64,000 nucleotides of DNA, from the NCBI GenBank assembly GCA_024734555.1, contig JANPWX010000248.1:690828-754827 (forward strand), given 5' to 3'. This DNA is from Trochalopteron elliotii (lineage: Eukaryota; Chordata; Aves; Passeriformes; Leiothrichidae). Below the pieces are notes generated by a model. It was not told where the DNA came from, ran no database searches, and was given only the letters and a program-made list of their open reading frames with translations. Every line of letters starts with the position of its first letter. The stretch's first letter is position 1. A program made the position numbers and the translations under genes. This document shows positions 24,798 through 36,570 of the stretch, in pieces.

Positions 24798-26785
24798 GGA
24801 AGATCCTGCCTGCAGCTCTCCCATGAACCTTGTGCATTCTGGCACACACACAGAGCCCTGGCTGCTGCTGAAATCCATGTCCTGGTGAGCAGAGAGACCC
24901 TGGAAACACACCAGTGTTCACTTTACCTACTGTTCCCAAAGGGACTGGGATCCCTGAGTTTCAAACACACCTATAACCAGTGCATCAAAGACAACCAATC
25001 TTAAGGCAGAGATGATCTGGCATCATTTATCTCATGCTGCAACTAAAGGCAAGACATTTCACAATGCCCCACATTAGTCAGCATGAACAAGGGTAATCCC
25101 AACACTTTCTGACCATTATATATCTATTCAATTTTTTAATCTTTCCTCATGCCTACTTCTGACAAAATTTCCTGTGTTTTTACAGATTATGATAGGGAGG
25201 AAGAAGAAGGCAGAGATGGTCCCACAGTACACCAGAGCTCAAACAGCTGGAGAAAAGCCCATCCAGGCACCTGCCCCAGCTCCTGGGGCTGAGCTGACAA
25301 ATCCTCCACCTAGAAATTGGGAATTGCCCATGCTGGGACACTCTTTCCCCAAAGCCACATCCCAGACTCCAGAGAAACTCCCTACCAAATCTCTAGTTCA
25401 TTTTGCAAAGCATGTTGCATGTTCTCATTTGCAGGATTTTTCGATGGGGGCAAACTGGATTTTTAACCTCACCCAGGAAAATTGCTGAAGTGAGATTCTT
25501 TGCTAAGAAGGAGAAAAAAAATTTCACCCCAAAGGTGGACATGGCCTAAACCTAAAGGGTTAAAACTGGGCTAAGAATAGGCATGCACCTGCATGTCTGT
25601 GCACTAGAGACAAACACATCTGAGATCAGAATCAGGTCTTAAAAAAGATCCATCCCATTCCTTGAACATATTTACTGGAGTTATTTGATATTGTTCTGAA
25701 AACCTCCTTCATGCTGCATTCATCTCATCTGCTCCCGTAATTCAGAGATTTTATTTCCCCACTATATTTTTAATTTATATCATGTTTTATTTATACCCAC
25801 TGTCTTCTATGAAACCCCGAATTTCAAAACTGACACAGGCATTAGGCACATACAGCAGACTTCTTATTATCAACACGGCACAGGAGACAAAACAATGACA
25901 GGAATAAATCTCGGGGTTTTACGCCGGCGTGACGTTCTGCAAAGTAAGTGACATTTCTCAGCAATACAAACTGTACATTAAAAGATGTTATAAATGTATA
26001 TTATTAAGTTGGCTTTTTGCAAGGTGTGTGCTATATGAATAATAACATTGTAGTAAGGATATACATTTTTATTTCTGCTATTAGTAAAGAAAATCAGGCA
26101 TAGTGGCAGTAGTTGATACAGTGTGCTTAAACTGTCTGTTTGGTCGGGATAACATCCAGTGAACATGAAAAGAAGACCCTGCTATTGATACACCAACTAT
26201 CAGCATCTCCCATCTGAAGAAAGTCTGGACCAAGGCCCAGGCTGGAGGTGATGATGAAGACACAGCCCAGAAACACACGTGCTCTAAAAAGGCAAACCCA
26301 AGGAGGGACCATGCAAAACAGTTCCTGGAATATGGAAACTAGTTTATGGAAAAATATGAATATTCAACAGACTGATGCCACAGAAAGGGGATTTAAAGAA
26401 TGTCTCTGATACAGCAGGGTGTGGACTTGGCTGAATGCCAAGTCACCTGGCCGTACTTTGCTTTTTTTCTATCTCCTAATTGTCTTATTTTCTACTAAAC
26501 CTATTTCTTAAAATTTACATAGAAAGTGATCCTCGTTTTTCACAGAAGATAATTTCCAGAACACGATCCCGGCTCTGGAGCACGGCACCATCTCACAAAG
26601 CGATGTCTGGGCTGGGCTTTAGCTCGGGCTGTGTTTGGAACCAGGATTGTGTCAGGCCTTGCGAGGAGACTTTGGAGTGATTAAGTTTAGTGCACACATG
26701 AGAGGCAGTTCTCTGGCGCGCTGTCAGCACGGCGTAATTGATATTTTAATTACACTGCTGATACACAGGCAGTGTGTCAGCACTG
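24798..26785. other. Intron sequence, nothing recognised
   Basis: AT-rich in 25640-26540. A CpG-containing segment ACGCCGGCGTGACGTTCTG at about 25921 holds a CRE-like TGACGT. No repeat recognised. Confidence 0.55.
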
Positions 26786-26940
26786 CCTCCTCCTCCTCCT
26801 CCTCCTCCTNNNNNNNNNNNNNNNNNNNNNNNNNNNNNNNNNNNNNNNNNNNNNNNNNNNNNNNNNNNNNNNNNNNNNNNNNNNNNNNNNNNNNCGATCG
26901 GAGCCAGAACCTCCTCCTCCTCCTCCTCCTCCTCCTCCTG
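26786..26940. repeat. TCC microsatellite spanning an 85-N gap
   Basis: About eight TCC units precede the gap at 26810-26894 and about ten follow it. Between the gap and the second tract lies CGATCGGAGCCAGAAC, which is not part of the repeat. The transcribed (minus) strand reads GGA repeats. The true array length is unknown. Confidence 0.95.
26810..26894. other. Assembly gap (85 N)
   Basis: A run of N inside a TCC microsatellite. Any apparent open frame through it is meaningless. Confidence 1.
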
Positions 26941-26990
26941 GGCTTACGCAAACCGCGCTCATCAGAGCTCCACACGAGTTTGCTTAAGCG

Positions 26991-26996
26991 CGGGCT
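26991..26996. repeat. Left target-site duplication of the solo LTR
   Basis: Hexamer CGGGCT immediately before TGTTGGGG. Confidence 0.85.
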
Positions 26997-27739
26997 TGTT
27001 GGGGAAGATGAATCAGGGAAACCTTATAAAAATGATTGCTTAGCAAAAGATTCTGAAAATATGAAACCTATAATCGAAACAGAAATGAAAGCTTGCTTTG
27101 AGTTGTAGGATACGGAGCCTTAGTCACTGTATAACCTGAAAACAACAGCCCAGCCAGCTGAAGGAGAATCCCTTTGGATTGAACAACACCCTTCTGCTGG
27201 CTGAGGGATCCAAAGGTCAATGTAGCAAAAGAGAACAGTCTAAAGAGTAGTTTTTAGAGTTTAAAATATAACACAGTATGGTAATGTAGTAGTTCTTATA
27301 GGCTGTGTGTAGATTCTATGGGATTTTATGTCTTGAACTGGTTGGTTAGTGTAAATTAGAATATTCAACACAAAAGGAGATATAATGTATTGTAACAAGG
27401 ACGTCCATCTCTCTCTAGCTCTCTTCCTCTCTCTGGCTCTCTTTTGCTCTCTGGGTCTCTTGCTCCCTTCTCTCTTTGCAGCCCCTCTTTTAGCTCTTCC
27501 CCCTGCCCTCTGACCCTGCCATCTCTCTTGCTCTCTTGCTCCCTCCTCTCTTACCTCTCTTAACCTCTTCCCCTCTTGTTCTCTCTCTCCCTCTTTCTTT
27601 GGGACTTCCCCTCAGCCCAGGCTGGTGGCTGAAGGCAAAAGGCCCTTTTTACCCACCACCCTTGCAATAAAACCACGTGTTCTAGAATGTCTCAGGTCTG
27701 CAGAGTTCCCTCTCCCTGCCCTCCACGGATGATCCTACA
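26997..27739 (+). mobile_element. Solo LTR of an ERVK-like endogenous retrovirus, with 6-bp target-site duplication
   Basis: The element begins TGTTGGGGAAGATG and ends GATCCTACA, giving the TG...CA ends of an LTR. It is flanked on both sides by the identical hexamer CGGGCT (26991-26996 and 27740-27745). Six-base duplications are typical of class II (ERVK/beta-like) integration. Inside are a TATA-like TATAATGTAT (27381), a long CT-rich tract (27411-27600), and a polyadenylation signal AATAAA (27666-27671), in the U3-R-U5 order of a plus-strand LTR. No internal gag, pol or env sequence follows, so it is a solo LTR left by recombination between two LTRs. It is antisense to TOX2. Confidence 0.88.
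27666..27671 (+). promoter_or_regulatory. LTR polyadenylation signal AATAAA
   Basis: Canonical AATAAA 74 bases before the LTR end, following a GC-rich segment and preceding the short U5-like end. It could cause premature termination only for plus-strand transcripts, that is, antisense to TOX2. Confidence 0.6.
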
Positions 27740-27745
27740 CGGGCT
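27740..27745. repeat. Right target-site duplication of the solo LTR
   Basis: Hexamer CGGGCT immediately after CCTACA, identical to the left copy. Confidence 0.85.
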
Positions 27746-28269
27746 TAAGTGCTCCATGGGCTGTCTGAAAGTGTTGTGAAAGCAAAGCAAATTGTGTCAG
27801 CAGCACCTAAAGGCAGCTGAGACAAGAGGGACTGTCTCACAGGGATCTGCCTGTCCCCTCCCTGAGGATTGCATGGCTGATAAGGAGAATTTCCCTGCTG
27901 GGACTGTCTTTACTGGCTTATCAGGGAGAGAGGGTGACCAACTCAAGGAGAGGGAAGTTTGGGAGGATGAATTTTTATGGAATAGTTGAAAGGGGGAATG
28001 CAATCAGTGAAAAAGAGATGCTGGTTCATTGAGAGCAGCAGGTAGACCTTGGGATGGGACCTGCTGGCTTCTGGCCAAGAGATGAGTATGGGGAGATGAG
28101 GACCCAGTTTGCAGCCTAAAACTCAAAGAGGCACAGGGAGCAGAGACAATTCTGCAGCCAGACTTACACACACACGTTGGTTCACTGTGCAGAGCCCTTG
28201 CTGCAGGTACGAGGTGGTGCTGTGGGTCAGAGCACATATCTGAAGGCTCTCCTGCATCCCCTTGCTCTG

Positions 28270-28312
28270 GGACATGGACTCCTGGAATGGTTTGGGTTGG
28301 AAGGGATCTCCT
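28270..28312 (-). mobile_element. CR1 3' tail scrap (minus)
   Basis: GGACTCCTGGAATGGTTTGG and GTTGGAAGGGATCTCCTG match only the terminal ~40 bases of an inverted CR1. Confidence 0.6.
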
Positions 28313-28872
28313 GTTGAGGAGGAATTCTCTTGCAGGGAGGTGGCTATGAGGGGTTTTCAGGAAAAAAGGCAGATTCCCATGGGAGATTCCCATCCTGGCA
28401 GGTGACAGTCACCCTCTGCCTGTTCAAGTGACACCTTGTCTTCTTTCCTTTCCCTTGTTCAGGGACAAATTCTTTCATTACCAAGCAAAGCCCACATCTG
28501 CTTTGCTTCTCAGCTGTCACAACAGTTCCCTTGTGTGAAAAGTGTATCATGACACACTAGTTACTCATATCTCAGAAACAGGATACCCATGGGTGAACCG
28601 AAAGACCAAGCTCACAGCCCTCCAGGTTGCTCAGGTTCACTGCTCTCATGCACAGCCCAGCCCTCACAAGCTCTGCTGTTCTCTGAGCATTCACAGTGCT
28701 GCATCCTGAGGGTGACCCACAGCACCCCAATTCTCTCACAGCAGTGCTTGGCAGGGGACCAATGCCTCAGCCATGTGAAAAGAGGGGCTGCTGCTCCACA
28801 GGGAGCTTCTGCTGGTATCCAGGATGACTGGGAAATTCAGGGAAGACCTCATCCCACAGAACAGGACCTGTA

Positions 28873-29527
28873 TTCATAGAACTGTAGAATTGTTTGGGTT
28901 GGAATGGACCTTTAAAGGTCATCTAGTTCATGGGTACGGACAGCTCCCACTGTCCCAGGCTGCTCCAAGCCCTGTCCAACCTGGCCTTGGACACTTCCAG
29001 GGGCAGCCACAGCTTCTCTGGGCACCCTGTGCCAGGGCCTGCCTACCCTCACTGTAAAAAACTTCTTCCTTGTATCTAATTTAAACCAACTCTCAGTTTG
29101 AAACCTTTCCCACTTGTCCTATTGCTACAAGCCTTGACAAAAACTCTGTCCCCATCTTTCTCAAAGGCCCCTTTAGGCCCTGGCAGGGGCTCTGAGCTCT
29201 CCCTGGAGCTTTCTCTTCTCCAGGTGAACACCCCCAGCTCTCCCAGCCTGGATCCAGAGCAGAGGGGCTCCAGCCCTTGGAGCATCTCTGTGGCCTCCTC
29301 TGGACTCTCCAGCAGCTCCAGGTCCCTCCAGTGCTGGCCCCGGGGCTGGGGCAGCTCTGCAGGTGTGGTCTCACCTGAGCACAGGGGCACAGGGGCAGAA
29401 TCCTCCCTGTCCTGCTGCCCACACTGAGGGCTCAGCCCAGGGCACACACACACATCCAGCTCTCACCCACCAGCACCCCCAAGTCCTTCTCCCAGGGCTG
29501 TTTTTGATCTGCTCATCCCCAGCCTTG
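28873..29527 (-). mobile_element. CR1 LINE 3' end including part of ORF2 (minus)
   Basis: Reads from the tail TTCATAGAACTGTAGAATTG through the inverted 3' UTR, then the GAACACCCCCAGCTCTCCCA and TCTGTGGCCTCCTCTGGACT blocks, to the inverted end of ORF2 (CACCAGCACCCCCAAGTCCT). At about 650 bp it is one of the longest CR1 copies here. Same sense as TOX2. Confidence 0.93.
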
Positions 29528-32500
29528 GCATTCCCTGAGGGATCCATGCACACCCTGCCCACAGGCAGCAGCTCTGCACTGGCACCCCCAGCACCAACAG
29601 TGGCTCCTGCCCTCCCTGAGCACAGACAGCACAGCCACGACACCTAAAACTTCAGAAAACATCTCTCCACACAAACCCCTCCCTCTGAGAAAGCAAGTTT
29701 TGAACACACACAAGAACAATTTACTCTTTGATTGGGGATCTTGTCTCCCAGGTTCCGACCTGGAGTGAAATTTTCTCACCAAGCCCTCCAGCTCTGGGGG
29801 GAGGTGTGGAGGGAAGGGGCTTCCCAGTGAAAATGCCAACAGATACTTAAAGCCAGCAGCGTGTGTGGGTGTTGCTAAATTAAGCTCGCAAGTAGGTGGG
29901 GCAAATGCCTTAAACGAGTTTGTGAAGGTAAAATAATGTTCATTAAAAATAGAAAAACAACTGAAAAAATATCCTTTGTATTCAACTTCACACTCGTACA
30001 TCATAATGTTCCAGTAAAAGCCCATTTTCCCTTGAGATAATAAAAGAATTGAATTTTTCCTTATCGGTCATCTATTTTTCTAGCTAAAGCTATTACTCCC
30101 TCTCTGTGGTTGCCAGGCAACAAGAAATATTAATAGCAGCTTTTATTAGCTTAGCTTTAGCAGTGGAGTACCAGAATGAGAAAATGGAAAACATAAATGT
30201 GTTACATAAATCTTTCAACCTTTCAGGGTTTGTGTTAGTCTCTGTTTTCATAATGATTTATTGAAGTGATGGTTCATTTATGAGAAAAAGGAGTGTGAAA
30301 TAAGAAAACGGAACATTACCCTGAAGGACTGTTTGAAAATAAATAATTATAGAAGGTGAAGAAAAGCTGTTTAAAACCATTTTTCTGAGTTTTATAAAAT
30401 TTAAAAAGACATATTTCTTTCATTTATTGCCTCTGAGAAAAACACTAGCAGGGAATTGCAAACAGGGCTCTGCTTAATACAAAGAACCCTTCATGTTGGG
30501 TTGTGTTATTACTATTTTCCACCTCATGTTTGGGAGTTTAGTTTTTAAATACTGAACCATTAATAAGCAGAAAGCCGAATTAGTCAAAACCTTAAAGCTC
30601 ACAACACAAAATTGCCAGTGAAAACTCACCCAGGACTGAAACAAGGGGAACTCAGGGAAGTTTTTGCTGCTGGCGACCTGAGCAATGCTCTTGTTGGTTT
30701 GTTTATTTGTAAAGGCCCTTCTGAAGAGCATGGGCTTGCTTTGAAGGGCAATGCTGCCTGTACACTGCACTGGGATATGGATTATTTTAAATAACTCGTT
30801 TTAACAGGCAGTGATTCAAAATTATTGAAATATTGATGCATTGGAAGTATTTGCCCACAGCATGTAAACTGCTCTGCCTGCTGGGATCATGGATTTCCGG
30901 CGGCCTGGAGGAAAGACTGGCACAGCTAACTTGGCTTTTGTGACAAGATTTAATTGACATAACGAGTTTTTTTACAGTGAGGGTGGTAAAACCTGCCACG
31001 AGCAGCTGCCCCATCCCTGGGATTGTCCCAGGTTGGGTTGGATGGAGTTTGGAGCAATCTGGGTCCTGGCCTTGCAATCTTCCTGCAGGACAACCTCACT
31101 CGAGGCCTGGGGAGCACCAAGCTTGTCCTTGGAGCCTCACAGCATCCCAGGAATGCACATCCCAGCTCTGGGAAAGGGCTGCTTGTCCTTTCCAGTTCTC
31201 ATTTGGCTCACACACAGCTGGGCTGCTGCTGCTGCTTTGTTTCACTGCTCTCCTCTGTGTTCCACACCAAGGCCCTGTTGTGTTGGGAAGCAGCTACTCA
31301 AAGTCAGCTGAAACCTTCTGGAATTTCAGGCTGGCACTCACCTTTCTTCTACAATTCACCCCCATTTACCATTTTGCTCTCTCACCTCTACCTAAACAGG
31401 TTCCAGAGCTCACTGGAAATGTGACATTTTACACCATGGATGTTTGTTTTGCCTCGGAGGACTCGAAATATTTTTCAAATAATCCCGTTCCACTCAACAA
31501 ACTGAAACAAAACCTTTCAGGCTGTGGCTGAAGCCTTTCTGCCCTTTCACAGCTTGCTGTGAGCATAAAAAAGACACCCCAGTGGTCTGAAGGAAATGGT
31601 GGTGCCTTTAGAGGAGTCACAAAGATCTCTCATCGTGAGAAGCAATGGGCGGACACAGGGAGAGGTGTCAATCTCTCCAAAAAACTCTACACACCCACAA
31701 AGCTCATGTTGGCTCACAAGAGCAGCCACATGCCCCAAAGGATGCTTCCCACATGCAGAAATGCATGGCTGTGCCCCATTCCCCCTGCAGAGCAGGAGGA
31801 AGCAGGGTGGCTGCTTTTTTGGCTTTTTTGGAGTGTGTAGATGCACCCTGTGACCAGGCTCAGGGCAGCACAGTTTTGGGGTCCTGGAGCAGTGCTGGGG
31901 GGCTCTGGGCAATGCTGCCCCTCAGTCAGGGGCTCCTGGCTCCTCCCACCCCAGCCCTGTCCCACCTGACAAGCAGAGGCACCCCCAGCCCTCCTGGCTG
32001 CCATCCAATATTTATGGAAATCTGTTTGTGCTGCGTTGGAGATTCCTGGGCTCTGACCTTGATCGCCCTTTGCTTCTGTCAAAAATGTCCTGCCAAATCC
32101 ACTCTGAAATCTCATTTATTCCCTTAGCAGCTCCTTAACCCAGCGGGCACCCACCTCCCCAGTGATCCACAGCACATCTCTGCTCTCTCCCCTGCTTTCC
32201 CCACATCCCCAAATCCCAGCCCCAGAGAGATCCCAGCCCAGCAGGACTCCCTGTGCATCCGTGCAAGGCTCAGCTGCTGCTGCTGTTCACAGTGAGCCAA
32301 GTTATTCTCTTCCCAAGGAAAACACGTATTTTTCCTCTTTGATTACTTTTCCCTAATTACTCCCATTTCTCAGTGACAGTCACATCTCTCCTATTTTCTT
32401 TCCCTCCTGCCATTCCTCCTCTTTCCCTTCTCTTCCCTTCCTTTTTTCCCATAAGAAAAGAGAGATCACTGGAAAAACAAATCCACTGCAAGTAAGAATT

Positions 32501-33651
32501 TTCTGTTTGTTTCTTGTCATCAACACAAAAAATAACAAAGCTTCCCCAAACGAGCCAGCTCTGCCTCCTCCCCAGCCCTCCCACACCCCTTCCAGCAGTT
32601 CTTCACACATCACATCCTGTGCCAACCCTTTGCCTACCCTTGTCCAGCCATCCCTGCTGCCCTGCTCTGCAGCTCCCTGCACCCCATTCAGGGATTGAAA
32701 ACTCCCTTAACTTCTAAAAACTCATGGGTAGGGGGAAAAAAGATGAAATTAAGTGACAGAAAGAGCAGTGAAGAGCCATGACATGGAAAGGTGGAGCTGG
32801 TCCAGATCCAGGTGTGGGACTGGTGCTCTGGATGGGGCTGCTGAAGGGATGAGGGAACAGAAGGGATGCTGGATTTGGGGTTTCCCCATCAGGGCACAGC
32901 TGCTTTGCCCAAACAAGGGTCTCCATCCAACAGCCCAGGGGGGAGCTGGAGCCAGGAGCAGGGGCTGGCACACAGCAAATCCACTTCTCTCCCCAGCTCC
33001 TGTCCTGCCATGGGAATTTCTGTGCTGATTCAACTCCCTCTGAGTTGATCACCTGCACAATGGAGTGTCCCTTGAGAGGCACTGGGAGTTTAATGCAGTC
33101 TGAGGGTAATGCCAGGACATCCCAGGACAAGAGAACACATGCAGGGGACAGCAACCTGCATCTGGATTTTCTTTATTCACTTCTGAGCTCTCAGGAAAAA
33201 ATACCAATCCTATGGCTCTCAGTGAGTCCTGGCTCATCTTATCAGCAGTGAGAGATTTGTTCATTTTTTTTTTTTTCTTTTTGACTTAAAAAAAATCCTA
33301 AGGCTCAAGTTACATTTTTAGAGCAAAAGTCTGACCAATGTCTAAACATTTTACCATGAATTGCTTGTTGTTTCTCATTGCATTCAAACACACAGACATG
33401 GCAACCAAGGCAGGAAATAGCTGTGTATGCAAAAACCTGTGTGAGCTACAGCAAAGAGCAGCAGGGAGGAGAGAGGCTCCAGCTCCAGCATTTGCATGAG
33501 CAACGCTGGTCCTGCAACAAACCCAAAACCTCTGCACACTGAGGCACCTCCTCAGAGCCCTGTGCAGGGAAGGCTCACTCCCAGACTGGCCTCCCATCAC
33601 TGCCTGGGTGAAATAACCCCTCTCTTTCTTGGAAGTGTTGGCAAACAAGCC
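29528..33651. other. Intron sequence with one small CR1
   Basis: Apart from the CR1 fragment at 30965-31080, there is a long AT-rich block (29920-30600), a pyrimidine-rich run (32380-32450) and a T run near 33266. No coding exon recognised. Confidence 0.55.
30965..31080 (+). mobile_element. CR1 LINE fragment (3' UTR part)
   Basis: TTTACAGTGAGGGTGGTAAA, AGCTGCCCCATCCCTGGGAT, GGTTGGGTTGGATGGAGTTT and GGAGCAATCTGGGTCCTGG follow the CR1 3' UTR order. The final ~70 bases of the element are missing. Confidence 0.82.
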
Positions 33652-33985
33652 CCAGAATGGTTTGTGTTGGAAGGGACCTTAAAAACTCATCTCATTCCAA
33701 TTCCCTGCCATGGGCAGGGACACCTTCCACTGTCCCAGGCTGCTCCAAGCCCTGCCCAGCCTGGCCTTGGACACTGCCAGGGATCCAGGGGCAGCCACAA
33801 CTGCTCTGGGCACCCTGTGCCAGGGCCTGCCCACCCTCACAGGGAAGAATTCCTTCCCAATCTCCCATCCAGCCCTGCCCTCTGGCAATGGGAAGCCATT
33901 CCCTGTGTCCTGTCCCTCCATCCCTTGTCCCCAGTCCCTCTCCAACTCTTCTGGAGCCCCTTCAGGCACTGGAAGGTGCTATTAG
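33652..33985 (-). mobile_element. CR1 LINE 3' end (minus)
   Basis: Starts CCCAGAATGGTTTGTGTTGG, then the CCATGGGCAGGGACACCTTC block, CCTGTGCCAGGGCCTGCCCA, and GTCCCTCTCCAACTCTTCTG at the truncated 5' side. Same subfamily as the copies at 44445 and 60688. Confidence 0.93.
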
Positions 33986-36324
33986 GTATTAACCAGATGA
34001 GTTTAAAATGTGCTTTCTCTCCAGGATTCCTCTGTGCCTTCATCTGCATGTGCTGCTCCCCTGAGCCCTGCCAGGAGCTGTGTGTGTGCTCTGGGACCAA
34101 CACTGCCCTCGGGGGCTGCTGCTGCAGGAAAGGGACACTGGATTCCCCACCCAAAGGGACAGAAGGTGTGACTCTGTCATGGGGGGGTAAGGCAGGATTT
34201 AATTCTGAGCTTAAACTGCAGCACAGCTCCCTCCCTGATCCCTTTGCTGCTGAAGATGCATCACAGCTCTGAGGGTTTCCAAAACTGAACAGTTTCAGTT
34301 CACTCTCAGCTGGGAAATTCAGGGTTCACTGGACTTTTTCTATTTTCGTGGTAAGGGGCAAACAAATCTTAATCTCTCTATTCTACATTTACAGCCCACT
34401 AAGTCCCCTTCTTATCTTCTCTGGCTGGGCCCTGATTTATCGTCACCACGCTGCATTTGTAAAACAGTACCATAAAGTAAGAAAGAGAACATTTCCCAAG
34501 GACTACTCCAAAATAAATTATTTCAGACACAGAGAAGCTGCTTAATAAATCCCCCTCTTCTTTTTTTCTTTAGGTATTTTAGAAAGTGATTTATAAGTGC
34601 AATATCACCTCTCAAAAGTGAGACAATCAACACGGGATAAAATTATTGTGTTATGAAAATAGGGGTCAGGCAAAGGGGCTGTGCTTTAAATTAAACCAGG
34701 GAAAAATATTTCATCTGAAATTGACTCTTTCTATCTCAGAAATGAATGTTTTAATCACCTAAGAACCTAAAAGGTAACACAGAGCCCTAAGTAATATTTA
34801 ATTCCATAGAAATATGCCTCTGCTCAATATTGATGGGCAGAACATGATATTTCTCTTAAACACACTAACAATGAAACTCAGAGACTCATCAGGACTTCAG
34901 AAAGCCTTGGGATTTTCCTAGACTAAGAGATAATATCCCATTTAAACATTTAAATATCACTACCTTTCAGAGCCTTATCTATTGAAGCAATCAACACCAA
35001 GCGTTCCCCAGCCAGGCATGGCCAGGCTCCCAGCCATGCTCTTTAAGTAAAATTAACTCTGTTTGATATCAGTGCCATTCAAAATCAATGATCTTACAGA
35101 GAAACAATGTGGAAAACCAACCACGGGGGCTAAAGCTGCTAAGGAGGAAAATGGTATTAAACAGCAGAAGTATTAATTCAATATCACTGTCAAAATCGAG
35201 TCACAACCTTTCCTCAGTGCTGCTGATGCAGGAACATCATAAGCTCTAATTAGCCCTGGAGTTTCTTCCCAGAGCTTCACTTTACTTCATTATCCCTGCC
35301 TTGTTTATCCCTGCACGAGTCATTTGAAACTTTGTGAGGTATCCCCTTGCCAGGGAGAAACTGGAGTTAGTGAGTGCAGGGAGGGATCCTGTTCCCCCTG
35401 ACATCAATAGCAGAGCTTTCCCTGCTGGGAGCATCCTGCTGCTCCTCCTGCTGGTGCCACCCTGGGGTGGGACAGGGGTGACAGGGGGGAATAGAAAGGA
35501 CACACAGGCTTTGGCTGGTCACCTTGTCATGGGGCTGGGGCACCTGCACTTCTCTTGGTTCAGGAGCTGATGCTGTTTTGGTTTTGCCTTTTTTTTTAAA
35601 AATGTTCTCTGTATTCTTCACACATCTGTTTGTAGCTCTGTAGCCTATTGCATTTGTGGCTAGTTTTCCCAGTAATTTTCCATGGTCTTTCCCTAGGCAA
35701 AAAGACAAAACAAATTGCAGAGCTCCAAGCTCTGGGGGGTACAAGGCCCCAGAGCTATCTTGGTTCTTCCTGGGAACAACCCCTTGAGATCCATTTCATG
35801 GACAAAGTACAGCCAGGGCCAAGGGAAGGCTCCAGAGAAGGGGCTTGACCTGGGGGGGAATTGCCTCACCACTTGTCCTCCTAATTGCTGGTCTTTATCA
35901 ATTATGCTAGTTTTCTAAAAGCTATAAAAATGTACTCATCCCTATGGGCTGAGTGGGCTTTTGTGGACATCTTTCCATAACTGCCTCTGAAGGCCTTCAA
36001 ATAAAGATCCTATTTTGTATCACCTTACTAAAATTTTATATCCTTCCCAAAAATATCTTGAACTTCATTTCCAGGCTGGGAAAAAGGGAACAGGAGGATG
36101 TTCCATACAGGGGGGAAAAGCCCTTTGCCCTGATCCTGAGTGGTTAATGAGGCTCAGGAGGACACCAAACTAAGCATGAAACTGCCACCATGAACATTCT
36201 CTGCCAACACACCCCGGCTCATGGCAATCACCTCATCACCAACCCCCTCCCCTGCTCAGCCACCTCCTCCCTGGAAGCACAGAGTGGTTTGGATGAAAGG
36301 CAGAGAGAGGGGAAAGGCACTGAC
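33986..36324. other. Intron sequence next to the 82-codon exon, no repeat recognised
   Basis: AT-rich at 34340-35280. The 120 bases next to the donor remain open in frame, but similarity to TOX2 ends at QLPT. Confidence 0.55.
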
Positions 36325-36570
36325 CGTGGGGAGCTGGCTGGAGAGGAGGTGCCCGTCCTGACTCAACATGTTGGAGACCATGATGGCTGGCAGGTCCATG
36401 TTCTGGTAGGGGTATGCTGGGATCAGGCTGTTGGGAGGGAGGCTGTGGCACAGGGAGTGGTATCCAGCTTCGTGGTCCACCAGGTGCAGCAGGGACGGGT
36501 CGGGGAGGTTGGGAGGAGTGATGGGAGGGATCTCGTAGTCCTCGTTGTTCTCATTCTGACTGTTGTACGT
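36325..36570 (-). CDS. TOX2: TOX2 internal coding exon (82 codons, PPITPP region)
   Basis: The exon is 246 bp, bounded on the minus strand by the acceptor CTTTGGTGTTTCAG and by GTCAGT as donor after CCC-ACG. It encodes 82 residues, phase 0 on both sides. Visible segments in order are TYNSQNENNEDYEIPPITPP (1-20), NLPDPSLLHLVDHEAGYHSL (21-40), then a CHSLPPNSLIPAYPYQ stretch, MDLPAIMVSNMLSQD and HLLSSQLPT at the end. NNEDYEIPPITPPNLP, YHSLCH and MDLPAIMVSNML are diagnostic of TOX2; TOX has EDFNIPPITPPSLP and MDLPEITVSNML, while TOX3 and TOX4 diverge much more. The region is the N-terminal transactivation part of an HMG-box regulator expressed in the hypothalamo-pituitary-gonadal axis and in lymphocytes. 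The open frame continues about 30 codons into the intron but loses family similarity after QLPT, which supports the donor. The next exon, expected to begin IQEM, was not found in 1-36324. Confidence 0.95.

Larger units (their letters stand above)
1..36324 (-). other. TOX2: TOX2 intron downstream of the 82-codon exon (first 36 kb, continues beyond window)
   Basis: This is everything transcribed after the donor GTCAGT at 36319-36324. No segment in 1-36324 resembles the following TOX2 exons (the IQEM segment, the lysine-rich nuclear localisation segment, or the HMG box with its PNEPQKPVSAYALFF core). The intron therefore extends past position 1. It holds CR1 copies, an ERVK solo LTR, a 600-bp minisatellite and an 85-N gap. 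Confidence 0.75.

Noticed and set aside
26635..27108. A 157-codon frame across the first gap
   Set aside because: It runs through 85 N, a TCC microsatellite and the beginning of the solo LTR.
27104..27739. Alternative LTR start at TGTAGGAT, an exact inverse of the 3' end ATCCTACA
   Set aside because: The flanks of 27104 and 27739 share no target-site duplication, whereas starting at 26997 gives TG...CA ends with identical CGGGCT on both sides.
33496..34272. A 258-codon open frame
   Set aside because: Its centre translates an inverted CR1 3' end (CRLLQALPSLALD-type strings recur at every CR1 of this orientation).
36231..36324. Extension of the TOX2 exon into the downstream open frame (VSAFPLSLPF...)
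   Set aside because: Family similarity stops at QLPT exactly where GTCAGT provides a donor in the expected phase; the continuation looks like intron.
36325..36570. Assignment of the exon to TOX, TOX3 or TOX4
   Set aside because: NNEDYEIPPITPPNLP and MDLPAIMVSNML agree with TOX2 and differ from the corresponding segments of the other paralogues.
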